Shown here in pieces: positions 27,279-35,816 of a stretch of DNA of 64,000 nucleotides. Below the pieces are notes generated by a model, which was not told where the DNA came from, searched no databases, and saw only the letters and a list, made by a program, of their open reading frames with translations. The translations under genes and the position numbers were made by a program. This stretch comes from Shewanella denitrificans OS217. GTDB lineage: Bacteria; Pseudomonadota; Gammaproteobacteria; Enterobacterales; Shewanellaceae. The number at the start of each line of letters is the position of its first letter. The stretch's first letter is position 1. The stretch covers positions 3,596,001 through 3,660,000 of the forward strand of contig NC_007954.1 in NCBI RefSeq assembly GCF_000013765.1, given 5' to 3'.

Positions 27279-28349
27279 TCACTCGCCTTTAGCAAGGGCA
27301 CGCTGAACTTCTTGGCCCATGGCAAGCAGCTTGGGCTCGTTTTCTTGCGCTTGCGTAAAATCAGTTTTTGATTGCCAGCCAAAACCTTGCATGGCAATCA
27401 GCGCTTGGGCGACAGGGCCACCTAAGGTGTTACCTGGACCCAGTACCAGCACTTTATCTGGGGCAAACTCCTTGACCCCGACGGCGATGGCCTTAGTAAA
27501 ATCATAGGGTGCCAATACCTGATGTCCCAAGGTGTAATCATGTAGCTTTTGGGTATCTGTGCTGTATTGAGTCCAAATGCGGCCTTCGCCGTCTATCATA
27601 GGAATAGTCGGCTTGTGGAATAACTCAGCGGCCAAAGCCGCCTTACCGCGCTCGCTTACCTGCCCTAATAAAGGTGAATGAAACGCCCCATGGTTATAAA
27701 GCCGCATCGGATACTTATCATCAATGCTTGGCAGCAAGGTTTCGGCGCGCTTAAGCCCGGCTTCATTGCCCGCCAACACCCGATAACCGCCTAAGTAAAT
27801 TGAGGTGAACAGCGCACAGCCTTCCTCGTTATTCACCTCTGCGATGACAGTATCTAACAGCTGGGTTTTAGCGCTATCTAAACGCCACAGCTCATCCATT
27901 TCTGGGTAGATAAGCTGACCGCCAATTAAGCCATCGGCCATCATAGATCCCATGGTGTTGATGACACTAATAGCGCCATCCTCATCCAAGGCGCCAGCAA
28001 GCGCCAAGGCAATATACCAACCCATGGAGTTGCCTGTGACCGCCACTATCTCGTACTGCTCACGGTCGATATCCATAAAATCACTCATGGAGCAGGCATA
28101 GATCAAGGCCGAAGCGTTTTCCCCTGGGGTGTGCAGCTTAAATGAGTATTTAGCTTCAGCATCAAGGCTTGCAATACTGGGCTGCTTATGGAGATGCCTA
28201 TATTCATCAATGTTTTCGATAAAATCTTTTTTATCAGCATGATATCGATTTAAATACCCTAGTTCATCCTTGTTGTAGCAGCCGCGCCCTGGGGCGACCA
28301 CCAGTATTCTTTGCTTAGGCTTTGGGCTCTCGACTAGGCTTAGGCTCAT
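27279..28349 (-). CDS. Malonyl-CoA:ACP transacylase-like protein
   Basis: A 356-residue acyltransferase-fold protein. The nucleophile elbow is GNSMG (Ser108), and His224 in GAFHSPLL matches the catalytic histidine region of FabD-type enzymes. LVLGPGNTLGGPVAQ matches the C-terminal conserved block. It is longer than FabD (about 310) and starts with an unusual VVAPGRGCYNKDELGYL, so the acyl substrate and carrier are uncertain. The ATG at 28349 overlaps the upstream E1 stop as ATGA, a classic sign of translational coupling. A longer open frame upstream of this ATG is the E1 gene in another frame. No ACP or ketosynthase gene is nearby. Confidence 0.75.
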   Translation of the reverse strand: MSLSLVESPKPKQRILVVAPGRGCYNKDELGYLNRYHADKKDFIENIDEYRHLHKQPSIASLDAEAKYSFKLHTPGENASALIYACSMSDFMDIDREQYEIVAVTGNSMGWYIALALAGALDEDGAISVINTMGSMMADGLIGGQLIYPEMDELWRLDSAKTQLLDTVIAEVNNEEGCALFTSIYLGGYRVLAGNEAGLKRAETLLPSIDDKYPMRLYNHGAFHSPLLGQVSERGKAALAAELFHKPTIPMIDGEGRIWTQYSTDTQKLHDYTLGHQVLAPYDFTKAIAVGVKEFAPDKVLVLGPGNTLGGPVAQALIAMQGFGWQSKTDFTQAQENEPKLLAMGQEVQRALAKGE

Positions 28350-30631
28350 GATTGTTTCTCCCGAGTTACGGCGCTGCGAGCAGCTTTTGCAGCCTGTGCA
28401 GTTAACTCGCCTTTCACTAAGGCGAGCGCCGCTTCGACTATGGTGTCTCGCACTGGTAAAGGTAAGGTGGCGGCATCCGCCAGCGGAATAAAGCAGTCCT
28501 CTGCGGTAATACGCGCCATCGGTGGGCATAAGTCCCCTAACTGCTCGTGCAAGCTAGTGATAATGGCTTCACTCACTGAACCACTGCGGCGACATTCATC
28601 CACGATCAAGATGTGGCGGCAATCTCGGGCTTTTTCGGCAATGCCCGCCTCGTTTAATGGTGCTAAATAACGTAAATCAATCACAGTAACGCCAATGCCT
28701 TGCTCTGATAAGATTTTTTCAGCTTGGCGGCTTAAGTAATAACCATTGCCATAACTGATAATGCACAGGTCTTTGCCGTTGCCGTATTGACCCAGCTCGC
28801 CATAGGCAAGCCTTGGCGCATTCGCTTGAGGCAAATATTGCCCCGCCCACAGGTTGTCTCCGGTTTCATGTAAATCACGAGTCATGTACAGAGCGATGGG
28901 CTCAAGAAATATCACCACTCTTTGCTCTTCTTGGGCAAGGCGCACACATTCTCGCAGCATGGCCATGGCATCTTCACCGTTAGAGGGGCAAGCTAAAATC
29001 AGCCCAGGTATGTCCCTAAATAAGGTGAAAGAGTTGTCATTATGGAAGTGACCACCAAAGCCTTTTTGATAACCTAGGCCGGCAATACGGATAACCATAG
29101 GGTTAGTAAACTGACCATTAGAGAAGAAAGATAAAGTCGCCGCCTCACCGCGAATTTGATCTTCGGCGTTATGCACATAGGCGAGGAACTGGATCTCAGG
29201 AATGGGCAGAATACCGTTGTGGGCCATGCCTATGGCTAAGCCTAAAATAGAGGTCTCATCCAGCAAGGTGTTGATCACCCGATTTGGCCCAAAGCGCTCC
29301 ACTAAGCGCGAGGTCACGTGATAAACCCCGCCCTTCTTGCCCACATCTTCACCGCACACCACGATATTGTCGTGCCGCCCCATGAGCTCGGTTAAGGTGA
29401 GGTTGATAAGCTTACCCATGTGTACTGGTTTATCTAAGGACAACTTATCAGCGCACATCAACTTATTGAAAGCAGCTTCGCTGAGCATGGGCGCTTGGGA
29501 AGCTGCTAGTTTAGAAGGGACTAATTTGGGCGGGATGATACTCGCCATGGCTTGTTCTACGGTTTGCAATTTTGGCCTGTGGATCACTTCCATAGCGATG
29601 GCGGTAATTCTTGCCTTTAGCTCATGATAAAGGTCTATAACCCCTTGTGGCGTCAAAAGCTTAGCTTCAATCAGCTGCTGCGCCGACACCAATAAAGGAT
29701 CTTGGGCTTCATTTTGCAGAATATAGTCTTTTTTCATGTAGGCGATTTCTGCATCACTGCCAGCATGACCCATTAACCGCACTGTGCGCACATGTAAGAA
29801 CACCGGCTTTCTGTGCTTACGGGCATAATCTGCCGCCTGCTTACCCACACGATAGGTATCCAGTAAATCTCTGCCATCACAATAAAAATACTTAAGCCCA
29901 GGACGCTGACTAAAGTTGGCGGTTATCCAGCCCTTTGGCGTGCGGGTAGAAATACCTATGCCGTTGTCTTCACAGACAAACAAAAGTGGCAGTGGCACTT
30001 GCTGATAGGCTGTCCAACAGGCGGCATTGATGGCCGTCTGAGCACTGGCATGGTTTGCGGATGCATCGCCAAAATTACACACCACTATGCTGTCTTTAGG
30101 CATATTAGCCTCTATGGCTAGCCTATCGGTAAGCGGAATACTTAAGGCGGCGCCTACAGCCTTTGGCAGATGTGAGGCAATAGTCGAGGTTTGCGGCGGG
30201 ATAAATAATCTCTTACTGCCCAATACCTTATGGCGACCACCAGAAATGGGGTCATCGCTGGAGGCCGAAAAAGATAACAGCATGTCCCACAGCTGAGTCT
30301 CCCCTGGCACTTGCCTGCCACGCTCTATCATAAAGGCGGCGCTGCGATAATGCAGGAACGCCATGTCCGTTGGCCTTGTGGCCAAGGCATAAGCCGCGTT
30401 GCCCTCGTGGCCCGAACTGCCTATGGTATAAAAACCTTGGTTGCGGGCGCGCATTCTGCGGGACTCTAAATCCAGCAACCGGCTCTTTAATTGCGACTCG
30501 AATAGGCCTAAAAAGTCGGCATCGCTTAAGCCTAATTGCTTATGATCCCAGCCTTCGCCTATGTCTTCAAAATCTTGTGCTAATACCCGCTCAATAAACT
30601 GACGCTCTAATGCTATTGCTCTGTCTTCCAT
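28346..30631 (-). CDS. 2-oxoacid dehydrogenase E1, alpha and beta subunits fused
   Basis: A 761-residue thiamine-diphosphate enzyme. The first half is an E1-alpha domain with the ThDP motif beginning GDASANHASAQTAINA and CEDNGIGIST. The second half, from about 400, is E1-beta (VVCGEDVGKKGGVYHVT, PEIQFLAYVHNAEDQ). Branched-chain-type E1 is normally two separate genes. Such enzymes decarboxylate a 2-oxoacid and acylate an E2 lipoyl domain, but no E2 or E3 gene is in the window. The ATG at 30631 follows AAGGTGG; a GTG 13 codons upstream is possible but less likely. Coupling to the transacylase-like gene suggests the two act together. gcdH lies 227 bp upstream on the same strand, so a 2-oxoadipate substrate is an idea only. 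Confidence 0.8.
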   Translation of the reverse strand: MEDRAIALERQFIERVLAQDFEDIGEGWDHKQLGLSDADFLGLFESQLKSRLLDLESRRMRARNQGFYTIGSSGHEGNAAYALATRPTDMAFLHYRSAAFMIERGRQVPGETQLWDMLLSFSASSDDPISGGRHKVLGSKRLFIPPQTSTIASHLPKAVGAALSIPLTDRLAIEANMPKDSIVVCNFGDASANHASAQTAINAACWTAYQQVPLPLLFVCEDNGIGISTRTPKGWITANFSQRPGLKYFYCDGRDLLDTYRVGKQAADYARKHRKPVFLHVRTVRLMGHAGSDAEIAYMKKDYILQNEAQDPLLVSAQQLIEAKLLTPQGVIDLYHELKARITAIAMEVIHRPKLQTVEQAMASIIPPKLVPSKLAASQAPMLSEAAFNKLMCADKLSLDKPVHMGKLINLTLTELMGRHDNIVVCGEDVGKKGGVYHVTSRLVERFGPNRVINTLLDETSILGLAIGMAHNGILPIPEIQFLAYVHNAEDQIRGEAATLSFFSNGQFTNPMVIRIAGLGYQKGFGGHFHNDNSFTLFRDIPGLILACPSNGEDAMAMLRECVRLAQEEQRVVIFLEPIALYMTRDLHETGDNLWAGQYLPQANAPRLAYGELGQYGNGKDLCIISYGNGYYLSRQAEKILSEQGIGVTVIDLRYLAPLNEAGIAEKARDCRHILIVDECRRSGSVSEAIITSLHEQLGDLCPPMARITAEDCFIPLADAATLPLPVRDTIVEAALALVKGELTAQAAKAARSAVTREKQS

Positions 30632-30802
30632 TCCAGCCACCTTAAGTGTTTCGCCTGAATTGTTAACCACCTAACCCGATCCCCTGTTTCACTGCGTCAT
30701 CACTGCTTGTTAATTGAGTTGAAATAGTCAGTTTTGAGCGACATCAGCACCAAAACTGCATTATTTATCACCAATTTACCAAGCTTGGGATGATAGATAT
30801 CG

Positions 30803-30823
30803 CCTCAGGGCTAAGCCCTGAGG
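30803..30823 (-). terminator. Hairpin downstream of gcdH
   Basis: CCTCAGGGC and GCCCTGAGG are exact reverse complements around TAA, 35 nt after the gcdH stop. No T-run follows on the minus strand, so termination would be incomplete or factor-dependent. Confidence 0.5.
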
Positions 30824-30857
30824 TCAGTAAATATGTCGCAGATTACATGGCCTTAGG

Positions 30858-32033
30858 TTAACCGAAGGCTTGCAGACCCGTTTGGGCACGGCCTAAGATC
30901 AGCGCATGAATATCATGGGTGCCTTCATAGGTGTTAACCGCTTCTAGGTTCATCACATGACGTATGACATGGAACTCATCGCTAATACCGTTGCCACCGT
31001 GCATATCACGGGCCATACGGGCAATATCCAGCGCCTTACCACAAGAGTTACGTTTAATCATAGAAATGGCTTCAACCGGCAGGGCTTCACTGTCCATCAA
31101 GCGGCCAGCTTGCAAGCAAGCGAATAACCCCATGGTGATATCGGTTTGCATATCGGCAAGTTTTTTCTGAATAAGTTGGGTTGCCGCTAATGGGCGATTG
31201 AATTGAATTCTATCTAGGCTATATTGACGGGCTGCATGCCAGCAGAACTCAGCCGCGCCCAGTGCGCCCCATGCGATACCGTAACGGGCCTTGTTTAAAC
31301 AGCCAAATGGCCCTTTTAAGCCAGACACATTAGGCAGCAGTGCATCTTCACCCACTTCCACATTGTCCATCACGATTTCACCTGTGATAGAGGCGCGCAG
31401 CGAAAACTTGCCTTCAATCTTAGGCGCGCTTAAGCCTTTCATGCCTTTTTCGAGCACGAAGCCGCGAATTTCACCGTCAAGCTTGGCCCAGACGACAAAC
31501 ACATCGGCGATAGGCGAGTTGGTTATCCACATTTTGGCGCCCGTTAACACATAACCGCCCTGGGTTTTAGTGGCGCGGGTCTTCATGCCGCCGGGATCTG
31601 AGCCTACATCGGGTTCAGTTAAGCCAAAGCAGCCCACCCATTCACCACTGGCAAGTTTAGGTAAGTACTTCATCCGCTGCGCTTCGCTGCCGTAGGCATA
31701 AATAGGGTGCATGACTAATGAAGATTGCACGCTCATGGCCGAGCGATAGCCGCTGTCGACCCGCTCAATTTCACGGGCCACTAACCCATAGCTGACATAA
31801 TTGGCATCGGAGCCGCCGTATTGCTCAGGCAAGGTTGAGCCCAGTAACCCTAATGCCCCAAGTTCAGACATGATCTCGCGATCAAAATGCTCATTTCGGT
31901 TAGCCATCAAGACGCGGCTCATTAACTTTTCTTGGGCATAATCATGCACCATATCGCGGATCATCCGCTCTTCTTCTGTGAGTAAGCTGTCGAATTGTAA
32001 CGGGTCTTGCCAATCAAATTTAACGCGGGACAT
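30858..32033 (-). CDS. gcdH: Glutaryl-CoA dehydrogenase
   Basis: A 391-residue acyl-CoA dehydrogenase. Catalytic Glu370 lies in NTYEGTHDIHALILGRAQTG, the same position as in human GCDH. WVGCFGLTEPDVGSDPGGM and KMWITNSPIADVFVVWAK are the FAD- and substrate-binding blocks, and the N-terminus DWQDPLQFDSLLTEEERMIR is typical. It oxidatively decarboxylates glutaryl-CoA to crotonyl-CoA in lysine and tryptophan catabolism. I use the ATG at 32033, which has GGA 6 nt upstream; an ATG two codons earlier abuts the ribosome site. A LysR gene is divergent across 298 bp. Confidence 0.95.
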   Translation of the reverse strand: MSRVKFDWQDPLQFDSLLTEEERMIRDMVHDYAQEKLMSRVLMANRNEHFDREIMSELGALGLLGSTLPEQYGGSDANYVSYGLVAREIERVDSGYRSAMSVQSSLVMHPIYAYGSEAQRMKYLPKLASGEWVGCFGLTEPDVGSDPGGMKTRATKTQGGYVLTGAKMWITNSPIADVFVVWAKLDGEIRGFVLEKGMKGLSAPKIEGKFSLRASITGEIVMDNVEVGEDALLPNVSGLKGPFGCLNKARYGIAWGALGAAEFCWHAARQYSLDRIQFNRPLAATQLIQKKLADMQTDITMGLFACLQAGRLMDSEALPVEAISMIKRNSCGKALDIARMARDMHGGNGISDEFHVIRHVMNLEAVNTYEGTHDIHALILGRAQTGLQAFG

Positions 32034-32258
32034 GAGCATTCCTTTTAATTATCTATTGGCTAACCCTTCCTTTCGCCTACCACATATAAGGCATGGGACC
32101 GATTGCCACTCTACTTAAGTGATGAATGATGTGTTGAGTCTGTTTTTATTCGACGCAGCAAAGCCGCAGCTGTTTATTATTGTTCTAAGCCAGTGCGCGG
32201 TAGCGATTTGTGTTTTTAGTGCTACAAGGCATTGCTTTGATTGACTTAGCATATCCAC

Positions 32259-32281
32259 AATATTACCTTAGGCAAAATATT
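32259..32281. promoter_or_regulatory. Candidate LysR-type operator in the gcdH-lysR divergent region
   Basis: TATT (32261-32264), an 11-nt spacer and AATA (32276-32279) form a T-N11-A dyad, the form recognised by LysR-type regulators. It sits 50-70 bp before the LysR gene start within the 298-bp divergent region. No other feature is visible in that region. Confidence 0.4.
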
Positions 32282-32331
32282 CTTTTTCTTTAGCATCCAT
32301 AGCTTTTATCTATATCTTACGGGAAGGTAAA

Positions 32332-33174
32332 GTGAATCTCAGGGCCCTAGGTTATTTCGTTGCCGTGGTAGAACGCGGCTCCATCAGCGCCGCTGCTAAG
32401 CTGTGCTACATTTCTCAGCCATCCATTTCAGCCGCCATAGGCACGTTAGAAAATGAGCTTAATACTCAATTATTTCAGCGCCATGGTAAGGGAGTGAGCC
32501 CCACAGATGCTGGCACTCGTTTGTATCCACTGGCTAAACGCTTATTGAATGAGTCTAAAGCCATTCAAGCCCTGTTTAGCAAACCCGAGATTCAAGTGCC
32601 CTTTAAGCTGGGGCTAATACGCTCCCTGGGTGTACAGCGCATGAGTATGTTGCTTAAAGACTTTACCAATGCCTGCCCGGATATGGACTTGACCTTAGTG
32701 GAGCCTAGCGAAGATGCCGATGCGAAAATCATCAGCACCTGCGATCTCACCAGTAATGAAAACTTTCTGCCCATGTGGCATGACACTTACCTGCTGGCCA
32801 TTCCGCCCGCCTTTAGTTTGAGCCTTAAATCATCCATCAATTTAGGCGATTTACAGCAGCAAGCTTTCATCCACCGCGCCCCCTGTGAGGCACTCACTAG
32901 CTTGCAGCAGCTGTTAGATATGGAAGGGATTAAGATGCAGATAAGAGCCAGAATTCAAACCGTGGAATACGCCGTTGGCCTAGTCGCCGCCGGCCTAGGA
33001 ATCGCTTTGGTGCCAGCCATTCCCGCGATTCTAGAACACAAAGACATCGTCTTTCGCCCCCTTGCGGACATAGAGCTTAAACGCACAGTCGGCCTCGCCC
33101 TGCCCCTAGGGCAAACCCATACTGAGCAGCAAAAACAGCTGTCGGCCCTGTGCGGTAAATACCACAGTGACTAG
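32332..33174 (+). CDS. LysR-family transcriptional regulator
   Basis: A 280-residue LysR protein with a GTG start preceded by GGGAAGG. The N-terminal winged helix-turn-helix (GSISAAAKLCYISQPSISAA, then IGTLENELNTQLFQR) is followed by a periplasmic-binding-protein-like effector domain from about residue 88. It is divergent from gcdH with a candidate T-N11-A site between them, so it probably controls glutarate-related catabolism; this is inferred from position. The stop codon is the first part of a 7-bp tandem repeat. Confidence 0.93.
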   Translation: MNLRALGYFVAVVERGSISAAAKLCYISQPSISAAIGTLENELNTQLFQRHGKGVSPTDAGTRLYPLAKRLLNESKAIQALFSKPEIQVPFKLGLIRSLGVQRMSMLLKDFTNACPDMDLTLVEPSEDADAKIISTCDLTSNENFLPMWHDTYLLAIPPAFSLSLKSSINLGDLQQQAFIHRAPCEALTSLQQLLDMEGIKMQIRARIQTVEYAVGLVAAGLGIALVPAIPAILEHKDIVFRPLADIELKRTVGLALPLGQTHTEQQKQLSALCGKYHSD

Positions 33175-33216
33175 GTTCTAGGTTCTAGGATCTAGGATCT
33201 AGGATCTAGGATCTAG
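33171..33216. repeat. 7-bp tandem repeat (CTAGGWT, six copies plus partial)
   Basis: Six head-to-tail heptamers, two CTAGGTT then four CTAGGAT, plus a final CTAG. The array begins inside the LysR stop codon. It is a simple microsatellite, too short in unit and without spacers to be a CRISPR. Confidence 0.95.
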
Positions 33217-33371
33217 CACCTTAGGGTTTAGGCGCTCAACGCTGCAATGCATTGCTCTCTACACTGCCACATTGCTGACGCTTCGGTTTCACCATAATGC
33301 AACCTGTTCTGGTCTAATTCCATCGGACACTTAATTTTGAGACAGTATGGTCAATAAATTAAGAGGTCTAT

Positions 33372-33662
33372 ATGAGTCTAAAAAAATCACATAAGAGTTA
33401 TCCTCAAGCATATAAAGATGAAGCCGTCTTGATGGTGCTAGAGCAAGGTTATAGCGTTGCTGATGCAGCAAAGTCTCTTGGGGTTAGCACTAGTCTGCTT
33501 TACAACTGGAAGGAAAAACACCAAGCCCTACAACAAGGTATCGCCTTAGAAGAATCGGAACGTGATGAGTTAAAAAGATTGCGTAGAGAAAACAAAGAAT
33601 TACGCATGGAGAAAGAAATTCTAAAAAAGGCAAGTGCCTTCTTTGCGAGAGAAATGAAGTAA
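33372..33662 (+). CDS. IS3-family OrfA (helix-turn-helix and leucine zipper)
   Basis: A 96-residue IS3-type OrfA. An HTH (VLEQGYSVADAAKSLGVSTS then LLYNWKEK) is followed by a leucine-zipper-like helix (LKRLRRENKELRMEKEILKK). It binds the terminal repeats and by itself limits transposition. A slippery A-AAA-AAG near its 3' end lets ribosomes move to the -1 frame and make the OrfAB transposase. Confidence 0.95.
   Translation: MSLKKSHKSYPQAYKDEAVLMVLEQGYSVADAAKSLGVSTSLLYNWKEKHQALQQGIALEESERDELKRLRRENKELRMEKEILKKASAFFAREMK
33623..33629 (+). promoter_or_regulatory. Programmed -1 ribosomal frameshift site
   Basis: The heptamer A-AAA-AAG is in the canonical phase relative to orfA. After slippage the -1 frame is open without a stop from 33629 into orfB, encoding VKFRFIKQQSNLFPIALL before the annotated orfB ATG. 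Potential pairing between ATGAAG and CTTCAT downstream could act as the stimulatory stem. Confidence 0.88.
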
Positions 33663-33721
33663 AATTTCGCTTCATCAAACAGCAATCAAACCTGTTCCCT
33701 ATAGCACTGTTATGTCGAGTA

Positions 33722-34531
33722 ATGAGTGTCAGTAAGTCAGGCTATTACGATTGGCATAAACGCCCTACAAATGTGATAAGCCTTGAAACATTGAAGCTTT
33801 ATCGCCTTGTTCGACAGCTATTTAAGCAAAGTCGAGGCAGCTTAGGGAATCGTGAAATGGTGAAGAAATTGCGCAAGGAAGGCTACCAGGTTGGTCGCTA
33901 TCTCGTTCGTAAAATTATGCACCGCCTTCGACTCAAAGCTACCCAGCGACGAGCTTACAAGGTGACGACACAGCGAAAACACTCTGATGCAGTGGCTGAT
34001 AATCTGTTAAACATGAACTTTAACCCAGTATCCGCAAATCAGGTTTGGGCAGGTGACGTGACCTATTTAAAGACAGGTGAAGGCTGGATGTACTTGGCAG
34101 TGGTAATGGATTTATATTCACGCCGGATTGTTGGATGGCACATAGACAAGCGTATGACCACGGATTTGATATCTAAGGCATTAATGAAAGCCTACAACCT
34201 GCGTCAACCGGCCAGAGGGCTGGTATTTCACAGTGACCGAGGCTCACAGTATACCAGCAAGCAATTCGGTAAGCTGCTATCGAGCTATGGTATCCGAGCC
34301 AGTATGGGGGATGTGGGTGCGTGTTGGGATAATGCCGTCGTTGAACGTTTCTTTGGTAGTTTGAAACACGATTGGATTTTTAAAGTTGCTCAACCAACAA
34401 GGGAGTTTATGAAGCAAGATGTGACTGCTTACATGAAATATTACAACTTGGAGCGACTTCATTCTGCTAATGGTGATCTGTCACCTGTAGAATTTGAAAA
34501 TTCTCAACTAAAAGTGTCCAATTTGGGTTGA
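33722..34531 (+). CDS. IS3-family OrfB transposase (DDE integrase core)
   Basis: A 269-residue rve-type transposase counted from the internal ATG. Catalytic residues are Asp112 (AGDVTY), Asp172 (HSDRGSQY) and Glu208 (NAVVERFFGSLK), with the D-35-E spacing of the IS3 family. Upstream is an HTH_21-type region. The frame is open further 5' and is normally expressed as an OrfAB fusion by -1 frameshifting; OrfB alone may or may not be made. All key residues are present. Confidence 0.95.
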   Translation: MSVSKSGYYDWHKRPTNVISLETLKLYRLVRQLFKQSRGSLGNREMVKKLRKEGYQVGRYLVRKIMHRLRLKATQRRAYKVTTQRKHSDAVADNLLNMNFNPVSANQVWAGDVTYLKTGEGWMYLAVVMDLYSRRIVGWHIDKRMTTDLISKALMKAYNLRQPARGLVFHSDRGSQYTSKQFGKLLSSYGIRASMGDVGACWDNAVVERFFGSLKHDWIFKVAQPTREFMKQDVTAYMKYYNLERLHSANGDLSPVEFENSQLKVSNLG

Positions 34532-34574
34532 CCAGTACACCCATTGTTATGACAAAAGTTCAGACCAACCCGCC

Positions 34575-34799
34575 TTAGAAGTACTCCCAATTAAACCTAA
34601 CTTTTGCGTGAGCTAGATTGCGTTTCAACTCAAAAGCAACACAGATGCAAAAAGGAATAATGGAGAATTGGCCGATACTTTCAAAGGTAAATGGATCTGA
34701 GTAAAGGACCTGCCCTGCTAAATAGCCAGCAGAAAACAAAGCGCACAGAGGAAGCAGGCTTAGGCTAAGCCAAAACCAACATTCTTTTAAATACAGCAT
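34575..34799 (-). CDS. Small hypothetical membrane protein
   Basis: A 74-residue frame with two hydrophobic stretches (about 8-30 and 44-56) and a charged C-terminus. AAAGGA lies upstream of the ATG. I do not recognise the family. It sits just outside the IS right end on the opposite strand. It may be a genuine small inner-membrane protein or the remnant of a gene cut by the IS. Confidence 0.4.
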   Translation of the reverse strand: MLYLKECWFWLSLSLLPLCALFSAGYLAGQVLYSDPFTFESIGQFSIIPFCICVAFELKRNLAHAKVRFNWEYF

Positions 34800-34889
34800 A
34801 AAATCTAAATCCTTTTATATTATTGAAAACCTTACCGTAGGCTGAAAGCTTCAACAAATCCCATATTTACTCTGCATTAATTTTGTAGC

Positions 34890-35288
34890 TTAACCAAACT
34901 CTTGATGCTGGGGCAGTGTATCTGTGATTTCATGCCAATCGGCTTTGTTAGCAACAAAGATATGTCGAGTCGCTTTAACATTGGGATTGGTGTCTAAGGT
35001 GCCTAAGGGAAAACCTAGCACATCTGGATTAGCATCAAACTTGGTGAATAGACTCGAGCCGCAGTTGGAACAAAATCCTTTGTGCTCACCGGGTGATGAC
35101 TCATAAAAGCGGATCAAATCCTCACCGGTTAAGGTGTTCCAGCCATGGCTGCTAATTTTAGCTCTGGTGCGAAATGCCGAGGCGTGCAATTTACGGCACA
35201 TAGTACAATGACAGTTGAGTACATCTTCGAATTCACTGTCTATCTCAAATGTCACCTTTTGACATAAACAACTTCCTTTTTGAACCAT
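34890..35288 (-). CDS. GFA-family (glutathione-dependent formaldehyde-activating-like) zinc protein
   Basis: A 132-residue GFA/CENP-V-fold protein. Zinc-binding cysteines are in GSCLCQKVTF (Cys7, Cys9), NCHCTMCRK (Cys26, Cys28, Cys31) and GFCSNCGSSLF. The enzyme role named for the family (S-hydroxymethylglutathione synthase) is disputed, and most members have no known function. It is monocistronic with its own start context. Confidence 0.9.
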   Translation of the reverse strand: MVQKGSCLCQKVTFEIDSEFEDVLNCHCTMCRKLHASAFRTRAKISSHGWNTLTGEDLIRFYESSPGEHKGFCSNCGSSLFTKFDANPDVLGFPLGTLDTNPNVKATRHIFVANKADWHEITDTLPQHQEFG

Positions 35289-35465
35289 GATCCCATCCTT
35301 GATTGATTAGCGTTAGATGCGCTTGATAAATGCACAAGTGTTAATATACAGCCGCAACAAACAGTCTGCAAGCAGTTGATTATTACACCTTATGTCAGTA
35401 CTAGACTCGATATGAAGCATTGTGTTCTTCTGCGAGTCTTAAATTAAAAAATGGCTAAAAAGAGA

Positions 35466-35807
35466 CTAGGCATTGATCCTATCCCCATGACTTGGCGGCG
35501 TTGAGACCACGATAAATACCAGCGTTTCCTCGTTCACGTTGCTTAATTGATGCGCCATCAAAACAGGGACGTGCAACCCTTGATTTGCTGCTAACTGATG
35601 AATTGTGCCATCAAGTTCTAGTGTGGCCACTCCTGATAACACATAGAAGAACTGCTCACTGTGGGCATGATAGTGACGTATTTCGGCGCAGCCACTGGGC
35701 ACGGATTCTTGAATGACACTTAAATTCGGACTTTTAGCTAAATGCCATCCATCACAATGGTCGCCCCAGAGATAATGCTCGGCGTTTTGGGTTGATACTA
35801 CAGACAT
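35466..35807 (-). CDS. Small cupin-domain protein
   Basis: A 113-residue single-domain cupin. The metal-ligand motif is RHYHAHSEQFFYVLSG, followed by a second block with HVPVLMAHQLSNVN. Such proteins bind a metal and may be isomerases, dioxygenases or sugar-modifying enzymes; the substrate is unknown. Its start lies 9 nt after the stop of an acetyltransferase gene on the same strand, so the two probably form an operon. Confidence 0.88.
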   Translation of the reverse strand: MSVVSTQNAEHYLWGDHCDGWHLAKSPNLSVIQESVPSGCAEIRHYHAHSEQFFYVLSGVATLELDGTIHQLAANQGLHVPVLMAHQLSNVNEETLVFIVVSTPPSHGDRINA

Positions 35808-35816
35808 CTATTTTCC

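Larger units (their letters stand above)
33305..34539 (+). mobile_element. IS3-family insertion sequence, complete, 1235 bp
   Basis: Two overlapping-frame genes, orfA and orfB, are bounded by imperfect inverted repeats. The left end reads TGTTCTGGTC, then GGACACTT; the right end, reverse-complemented, reads TGTACTGGTC, then GGACACTT. Catalytic DDE residues and the frameshift site are intact, so the element may still be active. The 3 bp flanking each side (ACC and CCC) do not form an exact duplication, so the target repeat has decayed or the ends are off by a base or two. Confidence 0.9.

Noticed and set aside
33171..33216. Possible CRISPR array
   Set aside because: The unit is 7 bp with no spacers, and there are no cas genes. 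It is a microsatellite.
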